Shown: positions 1-7,296 of the stretch, piece after piece
Layout of the letters: each line of letters opens with the position of its first letter
Position numbering within the stretch: position 1 is the first letter of the stretch
Assembly (NCBI RefSeq): GCF_007097265.1
Contig: NZ_VJZP01000038.1
Span: 1-34,578, forward strand
Origin: Flavobacterium gawalongense
GTDB lineage: Bacteria > Bacteroidota > Bacteroidia > Flavobacteriales > Flavobacteriaceae
Length of the DNA: 34,578 bases
Direction: 5' to 3'
Program-made: the position numbers and the translations under genes
The notes under the pieces: generated by a model
What the model saw: only the letters and a program-made list of their open reading frames with translations
What the model was told of the DNA's origin: nothing
Database searches by the model: none

Positions 1-1
1 A

Positions 2-186
2 AATCCTGTTACAAGCGTTTTTTTATTGTCTAAAAAAGAACGCTAATCAAAATAAACGAGGTTTTTCAGTACCCTCATCATCCTTTTGGTCCTTTTTCGG
101 ATACGTTTACTGAAGCGCAACATAAATTCGGCCCTTATAAACCAATAAAAGACGAAAAAAAGAAAAACGAAAAAAAACAATCTTAA
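2..186 (+). pseudogene. 3' tail of an unidentified gene, apparently frameshifted
   Basis: Two short reading frames join here. One reads NPVTSVFLLSKKER and stops at 44-46. The other is open from 34 to the stop at 184-186, has no ATG, and reads HHPFGPFSDTFTEAQHKFG before a lysine-rich tail. Both look coding. They would fuse into one carboxy terminus if one base were changed in the A6 run at 32-37. I do not recognise the family. It ends 9 bp before the DsrE-like gene and may be the first gene of the same operon. The break could be a sequencing indel or true decay. Confidence 0.35.
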
Positions 187-195
187 AACTCAATT

Positions 196-621
196 ATGAA
201 AAACCTAACGCTTTTATTTGTTCTTCTATTTAGCTTGATTTCTATTGGTGCATTGGCACAAAAAAAATCGAACAACCACAAAATAATATTTCAGTTTACC
301 AATGCTAATGATACCCTGCAACAGAAAGCATTTGCAAACCAGCTGAATAATTTAACAACGCATTGGCCTAATGCAAAATACGAAGTGGTCATTTATAATA
401 TGGGATTAGAATTTTTAATGCCTACAAAATCAAAGCATATAGCAGCGATAAAAGCGCTTCATGCCAAAGGAGTTCGTTTTGTAGTTTGTGAAAACTCGAT
501 GAAAAGTCGAAAAATAACAAAAGATCAATTTATTCCAGAAGCAGAATATGTACCCGCTGGAATTGCCGAAATTGTTGAAAAACAAGAACAAGGCTGGAGT
601 TATATCAAAGGTGGATTCTAA
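196..621 (+). CDS. Secreted DsrE/DsrF-family protein
   Basis: This 141-residue protein starts with a Sec signal peptide (residues 1-21, ending GALAQ), so it is predicted to be periplasmic. The remainder fits the DsrE/DsrF/TusD fold: a first strand HKIIFQFTN (28-36), a middle strand YEVVIYNMG (62-70), and the family-typical VRFVVCENSMKSR (93-105) with a single cysteine at residue 98. In known DsrE/TusD proteins a cysteine in this region carries persulfide sulfur between partners; that function is inferred here. It precedes the SoxB-like gene by about 108 bp on the same strand, which supports a sulfur role. Exported DsrE-like proteins are less well studied than cytoplasmic ones. Family assignment is confident; the substrate is unknown. 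Confidence 0.85.
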   Translation: MKNLTLLFVLLFSLISIGALAQKKSNNHKIIFQFTNANDTLQQKAFANQLNNLTTHWPNAKYEVVIYNMGLEFLMPTKSKHIAAIKALHAKGVRFVVCENSMKSRKITKDQFIPEAEYVPAGIAEIVEKQEQGWSYIKGGF

Positions 622-657
622 ATCAATTTAAAATTGCAAATTAAAATTTTGCACAAT

Positions 658-686
658 CCTACACCATTTGTTTGGCTGTAGGTTTT
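658..686 (+). terminator. Possible weak terminator or attenuator hairpin
   Basis: CCTACACCA at 658-666 can pair with TGG at 673-675 and TGTAGG at 677-682, leaving one bulged C. Only four T follow. It lies between the DsrE-like and SoxB-like genes, so it could be a partial terminator that separates their expression levels. The short T run keeps confidence low. Confidence 0.35.
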
Positions 687-729
687 CCCGTTAAAATCTG
701 CTAAAAACTGAACCTATAAAATTAAAAAC

Positions 730-2424
730 ATGAGCAATAACCGAAGAAATTTTCTTAAATCAGTAGGGACATTAGGTCTTGGTGCAGCAATTATTTCGCC
801 ACTTTCAGCTATTGCAAATACAAATGAAACGGAAGGAACGAATTTGAAAAAAGAAATTGACCGAAGCAAACCCCAAACTATTTCTATTCTTCAAACCACC
901 GATGTGCATTGTCAGATTCATCCGCATGATGAGTTATTTTGGGAAAATGGGAAAGCCGTTTTTAGAAAAACCGGGGGTTATGCCTATATGGCAACCCTAC
1001 TGAAACAATTAAAAAGGAAAAACCCACATACATATACTATCGATACGGGTGATATGTTTCAAGGCAGCGAATTAAGTGTTGAAACTACGGGTGAAGCTTT
1101 TGTTCCCATTTTAAACGCTTTAAATTATGACTTATATCTTCCCGGAAATTGGGAAGTTATTTATGGAAAAAGAAAAATGCAAACGCTGATGGGTTCTCTC
1201 GATGCGCCAAAAATTTGTACCAATATGTACCATGATTTAGGCGAAGGAAAACGAGGTGAACTTATTTTTCAGCCGTATACGATTTGGCATATTGCCGGAG
1301 CAAAAATTGGGTTTTTAGGATACACCGATCCATTGGTACCCTTGCGACAAAGTCCAAATTACAGCAAAGGAATTCTATACACAAACCCCGAAGAAAATCT
1401 GGCTCATTATGTGGATGTGCTAAGAAATCAGGAACAATGCAGTTATGTAATTATAATTGCACACCTGGGTTTATCCCAGCAAATAGCGTTGGCAAACCGA
1501 CCGGAATGTGAAGGGGTAAATTATATTTTAGGTGGTGATACGCACGAAAGAGTCCGCAAACCTATTGTTTGTAAATATTCAAAAGTGGTAGAACCAGGAG
1601 CATTCGGTTCGTTTATTGGAAAATTAGATTTGACCATTCTCAACGGAAAAGTCATTGAAGACAACTATGAATTAATTGAAGTTGATTCTCCAAAAATAAA
1701 GCCCGATGCCAAAATCGAAAAATTATTAAAAGAGAAAGAAGCCGTTTACCAAGAAAAAATCAATCAGGTTATTGGCTATAGCACGATTCCTTTGTACCGT
1801 TATTTTGTGGTTGAAAATCCAATTGATACGATGATTCTGAATGCTTTACACTGGAAATTTCCTGAAATTGATATTAATCTTTCTAATGGATTCCGTTTTT
1901 GTCCACCCAAAACAACTCCGGATCAAACTGGAAATATTCCCATCACAAACGGATTTATTTTTGATATGTTACCTGTGGACAGCACCGTACGAACTGCAAA
2001 AGTGACCGGAAAGCAATTGAAAAATTGGTTGGAAAAAGAATTAAATAATGTTTTTGCACAAGACGCTTCAAAACGTTTTGGCGGTTGGGTCGTAAAATTC
2101 AAAGGAATGGAAGTGCGATTCAACGCCTTTGCAGAAATGGACAAAAGAGTGCAAAGCATTACCGTAAAAAATATTCCGATAGATCCTGAAAAATTATATA
2201 CAATCATGGCGTGTGAACGCGATGGCGATCCTGTGGATATGCTTTGCAGAATGAAAGGAGTTATGGATGTCAAAAACACAAATTCAACCTTGCATACAGT
2301 AATGAGAGAATACTTAAAACAAAACTCTCCAGTTACGCCAACACCTCAAAAAAACGCCATAATTCTTGATGCTCCAGAGACACTATTAACGCAAGTTACC
2401 GGAGTTGATTATACTTTTAGGTAG
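730..2424 (+). CDS. Tat-exported SoxB-like 5'-nucleotidase-family metallophosphoesterase
   Basis: A 564-residue two-domain protein. Residues 5-12 (RRNFLKSV) followed by a hydrophobic stretch form a twin-arginine signal. The N-terminal calcineurin-like domain shows D58-x-H60, GDMFQGS (107-113), GNWE (139-142), AHLG (244-247) and GGDTH (268-272). The 5'-nucleotidase C-terminal domain covers about residues 345-540. The usual GNHE motif is GNWE, and the usual GHTH reads GDTH. The phrases PLYR (354-357) and NGFRF, plus the spacing, recall SoxB, the periplasmic enzyme that hydrolyses sulfate from a SoxYZ-bound intermediate, rather than a plain nucleotidase. No soxYZ, soxA or soxX is visible in the window. 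It follows a DsrE-like gene and is closed by a strong terminator. It could still be a 5'-nucleotidase or cyclic-nucleotide phosphodiesterase. Confidence 0.8.
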   Translation: MSNNRRNFLKSVGTLGLGAAIISPLSAIANTNETEGTNLKKEIDRSKPQTISILQTTDVHCQIHPHDELFWENGKAVFRKTGGYAYMATLLKQLKRKNPHTYTIDTGDMFQGSELSVETTGEAFVPILNALNYDLYLPGNWEVIYGKRKMQTLMGSLDAPKICTNMYHDLGEGKRGELIFQPYTIWHIAGAKIGFLGYTDPLVPLRQSPNYSKGILYTNPEENLAHYVDVLRNQEQCSYVIIIAHLGLSQQIALANRPECEGVNYILGGDTHERVRKPIVCKYSKVVEPGAFGSFIGKLDLTILNGKVIEDNYELIEVDSPKIKPDAKIEKLLKEKEAVYQEKINQVIGYSTIPLYRYFVVENPIDTMILNALHWKFPEIDINLSNGFRFCPPKTTPDQTGNIPITNGFIFDMLPVDSTVRTAKVTGKQLKNWLEKELNNVFAQDASKRFGGWVVKFKGMEVRFNAFAEMDKRVQSITVKNIPIDPEKLYTIMACERDGDPVDMLCRMKGVMDVKNTNSTLHTVMREYLKQNSPVTPTPQKNAIILDAPETLLTQVTGVDYTFR

Positions 2425-2452
2425 TTTTTCAGTCGTAAAGTAATCCGTTTTT

Positions 2453-2488
2453 AAAGTCGAATGTCAAAAGCATTCGACTTTATTTTTT
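2453..2488 (+). terminator. Rho-independent terminator after the SoxB-like gene
   Basis: A perfect 11-bp stem AAAGTCGAATG (2453-2463) / CATTCGACTTT (2471-2481) with a 7-nt loop is followed by ATTTTTT. It separates the DsrE/SoxB-like unit from the porin, which therefore needs its own promoter. Confidence 0.85.
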
Positions 2489-2499
2489 AAGAGGTAACT

Positions 2500-2513
2500 G
2501 TGATAAAAGTTAC
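2500..2513 (-). promoter_or_regulatory. Candidate Crp/Fnr-type operator of the porin gene
   Basis: Read on the minus strand the site is GTAACTTTTATCAC. It matches the site at 27540-27553 (GTAACTTTAGTCAC) in 12 of 14 positions. Its right edge is 23 bp before the -7 motif at 2536, the same distance as at 27553/27576. That would centre it near -41 to -43, where class II Crp/Fnr activators bind. A second GTAACT at 2494-2499 also makes a wider inverted repeat with AGTTAC at 2508-2513. Binding by the Crp/Fnr protein at 23425 is inference. Confidence 0.5.
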
Positions 2514-2535
2514 TCCCAATTTATACTGATGGGAT

Positions 2536-2543
2536 TATTTTTG
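2536..2543 (+). promoter_or_regulatory. Bacteroidota -7 promoter motif of the porin gene
   Basis: TATTTTTG matches the TANNTTTG consensus and lies 22 bp before the ATG at 2566. No TTTG is present at the expected -33 position; an inverted-repeat operator occupies that place, suggesting an activator-dependent promoter. Confidence 0.55.
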
Positions 2544-2565
2544 TGTTAAATTTAAACGTTCAAAA

Positions 2566-3996
2566 ATGAAAAAATTTTTTGCTATAATTTATATACTTAC
2601 TTCCTTGCTTTTTGCTACTGATACAATAGCGCAACATCAGGAAATTTCTGAGAAGCCAACAGTTTGGAAAGAAAAAAGTAACGAAAAAATTGATTCCACC
2701 TCGATTTTAAATGCTTTCAAAAATGGACATTTCAGTGGACATTTTCGCTATTTTTTCATGAATACCAATAATGAAAAGGGGGTATCTGATTATTATTCGA
2801 ATGCCCTTGGCGGAGGCGTAAAGTTTGAAACCGCTAAGTTTCATAATTTTCAATTTGGCGTAAGCGGCTATTATATTTTTAATATTGGTTCCTCTGATTT
2901 TACTGAAAAAGATCCCATCACCAATGCTCCCAATCGATATGAACTAGCACTTTTTGATATTCAAAACCCATCAAACAAAGACAATTTAAGCCGATTAGAA
3001 GAATTATATTTAAAATACAACTATAAAAATTCGAATATAACCCTTGGAAAGCAACTCCTGAATACTTCATTTATAAACCTTCAAGATGGCCGAATGCGTC
3101 CTACAGAAGTGGATGGTATTTGGGTAGATTTTAATGAAATAAAAAAGACTAAAATCAATGTGGGCTACCTCTACGGAATTTCACCACGAAGCACGCTGAA
3201 ATACTTTAAAGTTGGAGAATCCATAGGGATTTATCCAACAGGCGTGAATCCTGATGGAACAAAATCCGGTTATGCAGGGAATTTAGACAGTAATGGAATT
3301 TATATTATTGGCATACAAAATGAATCGGTAAAGAATTTAAAAACACTTTTGTGGAATCAATATGCTGAAAATCTGTTTAATTCAGTATTGTTCCAAATGG
3401 ACTATACATACGATTTGAATCCAAACTCGAAATTACTTTTTGGGTTTCAGACTATTTACCAAAACGCACTGGATTTTGGTGGAAATGAAGATCAAAGCAA
3501 AACCTATTTTCAAAAAAACGGTAATTCTCAAACTTTTGGCGGAAGATTCGGTTGGAAAAATAGCACTTTGGAATTGACTTTAAACTACAACCGAATAACA
3601 GCCAAAGGAAGGTATTTAATGCCACGAGAATGGGGACGAGACCCATTTTACACCTTTATGCCCAGAGAACGAAATGAAGGCTTTGGTGATGTAAATGCAT
3701 TGATGACTAAAATACAATATACGAATCCTAAAAAGACATTCAAATCACATCTGGCTGTGGGCTATTTTGATTTGCCGGATGTAAAAAACGTTGCATTAAA
3801 CAAATATGGATTGCCATCTTATGTGCAGACTAATGCTGATATTCGTTATGAATTTCAAGGATTGTTGAAAGGTTTTGATGTACAACTATTATATGTGCAT
3901 AAATTCAACGTGGGTGAAACCTACAACAACAAAAATTATGTTTTCAACAAAACGAATATGAGTACCACCAATTTTATACTCAATTTTAATTTTTGA
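2566..3996 (+). CDS. OprD-like outer membrane porin
   Basis: This 476-residue protein has a Sec signal peptide (1-22, ending DTIAQ) and then an alternating, aromatic-rich beta-barrel sequence. The segment around residues 56-66 (GHFSGHFRYFF), the block LEELYLKYNYKNSNITLGKQ (about 143-162) and the following RMRPTEVDGIW are typical of OprD-family porins. The last residue is Phe, as expected for Bam-dependent barrels. OprD-type porins pass small anions, amino acids or organic acids; the substrate here is not visible. Its own promoter with a Crp/Fnr-like operator, and its position after DsrE and SoxB-like genes, suggest uptake of a sulfur compound, which is inference. It converges with the LytTR gene only 9 bp away. 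Confidence 0.85.
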   Translation: MKKFFAIIYILTSLLFATDTIAQHQEISEKPTVWKEKSNEKIDSTSILNAFKNGHFSGHFRYFFMNTNNEKGVSDYYSNALGGGVKFETAKFHNFQFGVSGYYIFNIGSSDFTEKDPITNAPNRYELALFDIQNPSNKDNLSRLEELYLKYNYKNSNITLGKQLLNTSFINLQDGRMRPTEVDGIWVDFNEIKKTKINVGYLYGISPRSTLKYFKVGESIGIYPTGVNPDGTKSGYAGNLDSNGIYIIGIQNESVKNLKTLLWNQYAENLFNSVLFQMDYTYDLNPNSKLLFGFQTIYQNALDFGGNEDQSKTYFQKNGNSQTFGGRFGWKNSTLELTLNYNRITAKGRYLMPREWGRDPFYTFMPRERNEGFGDVNALMTKIQYTNPKKTFKSHLAVGYFDLPDVKNVALNKYGLPSYVQTNADIRYEFQGLLKGFDVQLLYVHKFNVGETYNNKNYVFNKTNMSTTNFILNFNF

Positions 3997-4005
3997 TATT
4001 TTATC

Positions 4006-4707
4006 TTATTGATTATTATTAAACTTTAATCGCTCTGTCAATGCTCTCCTGTAGGTAATGCCCACTGGGATTTTCTCGTTATTGATGATGACCGTATTTC
4101 GTTCCCAATTCTTAATTTTATCAATCGCAACAATATAGGACTTATGAACGCGCATAAAATATTCTGATGAAAGACTATTTTCCAATTCATTAGTCGTCAT
4201 CGAGGCGAGATAGATTTTTTTGAGCGTAAAAATTTTTACGTAATTGCCATAGCTCTGGGCAAAAAGAATGTCATTTACATTCAGATCAAGCATAAACCCA
4301 TCGATTTTTACTGCAATAATTTGGTTGTTAATTTTGGGCTTTTCATCAGTATAAGAAGAAAAGAAACGCTCTATAGATTTTAAAAAACGGGGGAAATAGA
4401 TGGGCTTCAATAAATAATCAAATACGCCGAATTCATAACTCTCCAATGCAAATTCCGAATAAGCCGTGGTCAAAATTGTTTTGGGCGGTTCATTCAGAGT
4501 TCGTAAAAGTTCCAATCCTGTAATTTCAGGCATGTCAATGTCTAAAAACATCAAATCAACAACATTCGACCGAAGATAATTTAAGGCTTCAATACTGTTA
4601 TAACACTGTTTCACCAGTTCCAATTGTGGGTTTTGGCTGATATAATTCACCAACACATAATGTGCGACAGGTTCATCGTCTACTATAATACATTTTCTTA
4701 CGGTCAT
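4006..4707 (-). CDS. LytTR-family response regulator
   Basis: A 233-residue protein with an N-terminal receiver domain: acidic pair D10/D11, phospho-acceptor D56 in LDIDMP, conserved T80 and K101. A LytTR DNA-binding domain follows at about 130-230 (FMRVHKSYIVAIDKIKNWER, NEKIPVGITYRRAL). The start codon overlaps the kinase stop codon (ATGA), so the two are translationally coupled. The likely target is the divergent promoter region 5736-5898, where a 20-bp-spaced direct repeat sits just upstream of the efflux operon promoter. Proteins of this class bind direct repeats about two helical turns apart. The signal sensed is unknown. Confidence 0.95.
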   Translation of the reverse strand: MTVRKCIIVDDEPVAHYVLVNYISQNPQLELVKQCYNSIEALNYLRSNVVDLMFLDIDMPEITGLELLRTLNEPPKTILTTAYSEFALESYEFGVFDYLLKPIYFPRFLKSIERFFSSYTDEKPKINNQIIAVKIDGFMLDLNVNDILFAQSYGNYVKIFTLKKIYLASMTTNELENSLSSEYFMRVHKSYIVAIDKIKNWERNTVIINNEKIPVGITYRRALTERLKFNNNQ

Positions 4708-5735
4708 GCGCGGTTGAGTTGAATTTCTAAATTAACATTATAAGCTTGCTCATTTTGCGTGATTTTGAGATTGTGTTTTTTCGGATATACAATTTCCAGT
4801 CTTTCTAACGTATTTTTCAGACCAATTTTGGTAGAAACCACTTCTTTTTTATGCTGTGGAACCGAATTGGATACCTCCATATACAATTTTCCTTTGCTAA
4901 CCTTTATATCAATGGTTACAAAACACTTTTCGATGGTAGCGGCTCCGTGCTTAAAAGCGTTTTCAATAAAAGTTATCAATACCATCGGTGCAATTTCATA
5001 CTGTCCTTCCTGATCGCATTCATAATTGAAATCAATACTACAGCGGTAACCTACCCTTTCTTTTTCCAGTTGTATGTAGCTGGTAATAAACGTGATTTCG
5101 TTTTCTAAAAAAACAAACTCCTTATTCCCTTGCTCCACCTGATACCGCATTAGTTGTGAAACTTCCATAATCATTTCCGAAGTGCGTTCCGGATATTGAA
5201 GGCTAATTCCATAAAGTGTATTCATGGTATTAAACAAAAAATGGGGATTGAACTGGTTCTTTAACGCATTAAGCTGAACCTGGTTGTATAACAGCGCTTT
5301 ATTTGACTTCTTTTTTTGATCCCGATAATGTTCTAAAATCTGTATGGTTCCCAAGATACAAACCAATGTTCCAGACAGCGTGGCAAACTGAAACTGATAG
5401 CTTTTTTGATGAGCTGATTTGTATAAAAAACAGTTTTTATAAATAAATTCCGTCGAAACTTCATACAAAAAGGCCGTAAACAGTGCTATTAATCCAACGG
5501 TAAGGATTAAATATAAAACCGGACGGTGTTTTTTTAATAAAACTGGAAGCAAAAAAAAGCGATTGAGCTGTGCATGAAAATACAATACAAAAAAATAGAG
5601 TAAACCGTTACTGAAACCTTTCCAACTCTGTATAAAAACCCAGTCGTTGAGCGTAAAAAGTATAAAAGAAAAAACCAAAATAGCCGTTTCCTGTTCCCAT
5701 TTATTTTCTAAAATCGGTTTAAATTTCCATTTCAT
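4704..5735 (-). CDS. LytS/YehU-type sensor histidine kinase
   Basis: This 343-residue protein has about four predicted membrane segments in residues 15-137 and a short coiled linker. Its His_kinase domain carries the motif NPHFLFN (163-169), with H165 as phosphorylation site. The ATPase N-box reads ENAFKHG (258-264), followed by KIGLKNTLERL. There is no extracellular sensor domain of any size, so it probably senses within or near the membrane. It is the first gene of a two-gene operon with the LytTR regulator and is divergent from the TolC-RND-adaptor operon. Control of that pump is the simplest model. Confidence 0.93.
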   Translation of the reverse strand: MKWKFKPILENKWEQETAILVFSFILFTLNDWVFIQSWKGFSNGLLYFFVLYFHAQLNRFFLLPVLLKKHRPVLYLILTVGLIALFTAFLYEVSTEFIYKNCFLYKSAHQKSYQFQFATLSGTLVCILGTIQILEHYRDQKKKSNKALLYNQVQLNALKNQFNPHFLFNTMNTLYGISLQYPERTSEMIMEVSQLMRYQVEQGNKEFVFLENEITFITSYIQLEKERVGYRCSIDFNYECDQEGQYEIAPMVLITFIENAFKHGAATIEKCFVTIDIKVSKGKLYMEVSNSVPQHKKEVVSTKIGLKNTLERLEIVYPKKHNLKITQNEQAYNVNLEIQLNRA

Positions 5736-5805
5736 TGCTATTTAATTAAAGTCCCAAAGGAACGACATATAATTTAAATAGACACTGATTGAGTGACCAA
5801 TTCAA

Positions 5806-5839
5806 TTCGTCATTTATAAAAAGTGTTCGTCATTTATAA
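5806..5839 (+). promoter_or_regulatory. Candidate LytTR operator (20-bp-phased direct repeat)
   Basis: TTCGTCATTTATAA occurs at 5806-5819 and again, identical, at 5826-5839, a period of 20 bp. LytTR regulators bind two direct half-sites about two helical turns apart, and a LytTR gene lies in the divergent operon. The repeat ends 24 bp before the -7 motif at 5864, where an activator would touch RNA polymerase. A weaker related string, CGACATATAA, lies at 5763-5772. Confidence 0.6.
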
Positions 5840-5863
5840 CCGTCCAAAAAGAAGTACTCTGGC

Positions 5864-5871
5864 TAGGTTTG
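5864..5871 (+). promoter_or_regulatory. -7 promoter motif of the TolC-RND-adaptor operon
   Basis: TAGGTTTG matches TANNTTTG, and there is no TTTG at the -33 position. It overlaps the TTG at 5869 that could be read as an upstream start of the TolC-like gene. This supports initiation at the ATG at 5899. Confidence 0.55.
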
Positions 5872-5898
5872 CATCTCAAATTTATTCTAAATAGAACA

Positions 5899-7284
5899 AT
5901 GACAACAAAAAAACTAAGCCTTTTTCTATTTCTGATTTTCTTTTCCGAAGGGTTTTCTCAGACGCTTCCGCTAAAAGAGGCGCTGGAAAACGGAATTGCC
6001 AATTACGGAACGATAAAAGCAAAAAGCAACTATGCCGATGCTTCCAAAGAAACGATCAAACAGGTTCGCAGAGAATATCTGCCCAATGTTACTCTCTCGG
6101 GACAACAGGATTTCGGAACCGTTAACGGACAAAACGGACCGCTCTATGGTTTTGGCGGACTCGGAGTGGCTTCCTCTGGACTTCCGTTAGAAAAGCAAAA
6201 TTGGAATGCAGCTTTCGGTGCCTTATATCTGGTCAATGTCAATTGGGATTTTTTCACTTTTGGAAGAATGAAACAAAAAATTAATCTGTCTAAAGCGGAT
6301 TCCCAGCGTTACGAAAAAGATCTTGATCAGGAAAAATTCCAGCATAAAATTAAAATTGCAGCCGCTTACCTCAACTTATTGGCTAGTCAGCGGCTGTTGA
6401 TTTCCCAAAGAAAAAATCTGGAACGCGCCATGGTCTTTCAGAATATTGCTGCAGTGAGAGTAAAAAACGGACTTTTGGCCGGAGTAGATTCCACACTGGC
6501 TTCCGCCGAAGTCTCCCGATCCAAAATCACCCTGAACCAGGTGAAAGATCAGGTTAAGGAACAAAACAACAAACTCATCGCGCTGATGGGCGTTTCCATT
6601 CAGGATTTTGTGCTCGATACTACTTTTGTCACAACAATACCAAAAGCAATACTATCACAGGAAACTTCTAGTGAGAATTTGAATCCGATATTGGAATATC
6701 ATAAAAGCAGGGTAGCTTTCAGCGAACAACAGCTTCGTCTTTTTAAAAAGGAATACTATCCCACCTTCAGTTTATTTGGGATATACCAGGCCCGGGCTTC
6801 CGGTTTTAACTCCGATTATGCCGTAAATCAGAATTCTTTTTCCCAAAATTATTTAGACGGTATTGATCCCTCCCGACAAAATTATCTTTTAGGCGTTGGT
6901 GTTACTTGGAACCTGACCACTATTGCTCGGGTGAGTAAAAAAGTCAGTGCCCAGAAATTGATTTCCGAAGGTTTACAGGAGGAATACAAAGTAATCGACC
7001 AGCAATTAAAAATACAGTCGGATGCGGCTGATGCCAAAATAAAATATGCTTTGGAAAATTATGTTGAAGCCCCAAAACAAGTTCAGGCAGCGCAACAGGC
7101 CTATTTGCAGAAAACCACTTTGTATAAAAACGGAATGACCAATCTCCTCGATGTCACACAGACTTTATACACATTGAACCGTGCGGAAACTGACCGCGAT
7201 ATTATTTATACCAATGTCTGGCAATCGCTTTTGATGAAAGCGGCAGCCACGGGAGATTTTGACTTATTTATGAATGAATTTTAA
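5899..7284 (+). CDS. TolC-family outer membrane efflux protein
   Basis: The frame is open from a TTG at 5869, but that codon lies inside the predicted promoter. I use the ATG at 5899, which begins a clean signal peptide (MTTKKLSLFLFLIFFSEGFS) and gives 461 residues. The mature part shows the TolC pattern of two repeated halves with long alpha-helical stretches. Examples are LKEALENGIANYGTIKAK near the start, KIAAAYLNLLASQRLL mid-protein, and KTTLYKNGMTNLLDVTQTLY with the following asparagine- and arginine-containing helix near the end. It forms the outer membrane exit duct for the RND pump encoded 12 bp downstream. Gene order (duct, pump, adaptor) differs from the common adaptor-first order. 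Substrates cannot be read from sequence. Confidence 0.92.
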   Translation: MTTKKLSLFLFLIFFSEGFSQTLPLKEALENGIANYGTIKAKSNYADASKETIKQVRREYLPNVTLSGQQDFGTVNGQNGPLYGFGGLGVASSGLPLEKQNWNAAFGALYLVNVNWDFFTFGRMKQKINLSKADSQRYEKDLDQEKFQHKIKIAAAYLNLLASQRLLISQRKNLERAMVFQNIAAVRVKNGLLAGVDSTLASAEVSRSKITLNQVKDQVKEQNNKLIALMGVSIQDFVLDTTFVTTIPKAILSQETSSENLNPILEYHKSRVAFSEQQLRLFKKEYYPTFSLFGIYQARASGFNSDYAVNQNSFSQNYLDGIDPSRQNYLLGVGVTWNLTTIARVSKKVSAQKLISEGLQEEYKVIDQQLKIQSDAADAKIKYALENYVEAPKQVQAAQQAYLQKTTLYKNGMTNLLDVTQTLYTLNRAETDRDIIYTNVWQSLLMKAAATGDFDLFMNEF

Positions 7285-7296
7285 TTATTTAAAACG

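Noticed and set aside
1923..2279. 118-codon open frame on the minus strand
   Set aside because: Lies fully within the SoxB-like gene, antisense, with no family-like sequence.
5869..5898. Upstream TTG start for the TolC-like gene
   Set aside because: The TTG overlaps a TANNTTTG promoter motif, and the ATG at 5899 begins an ideal signal peptide.
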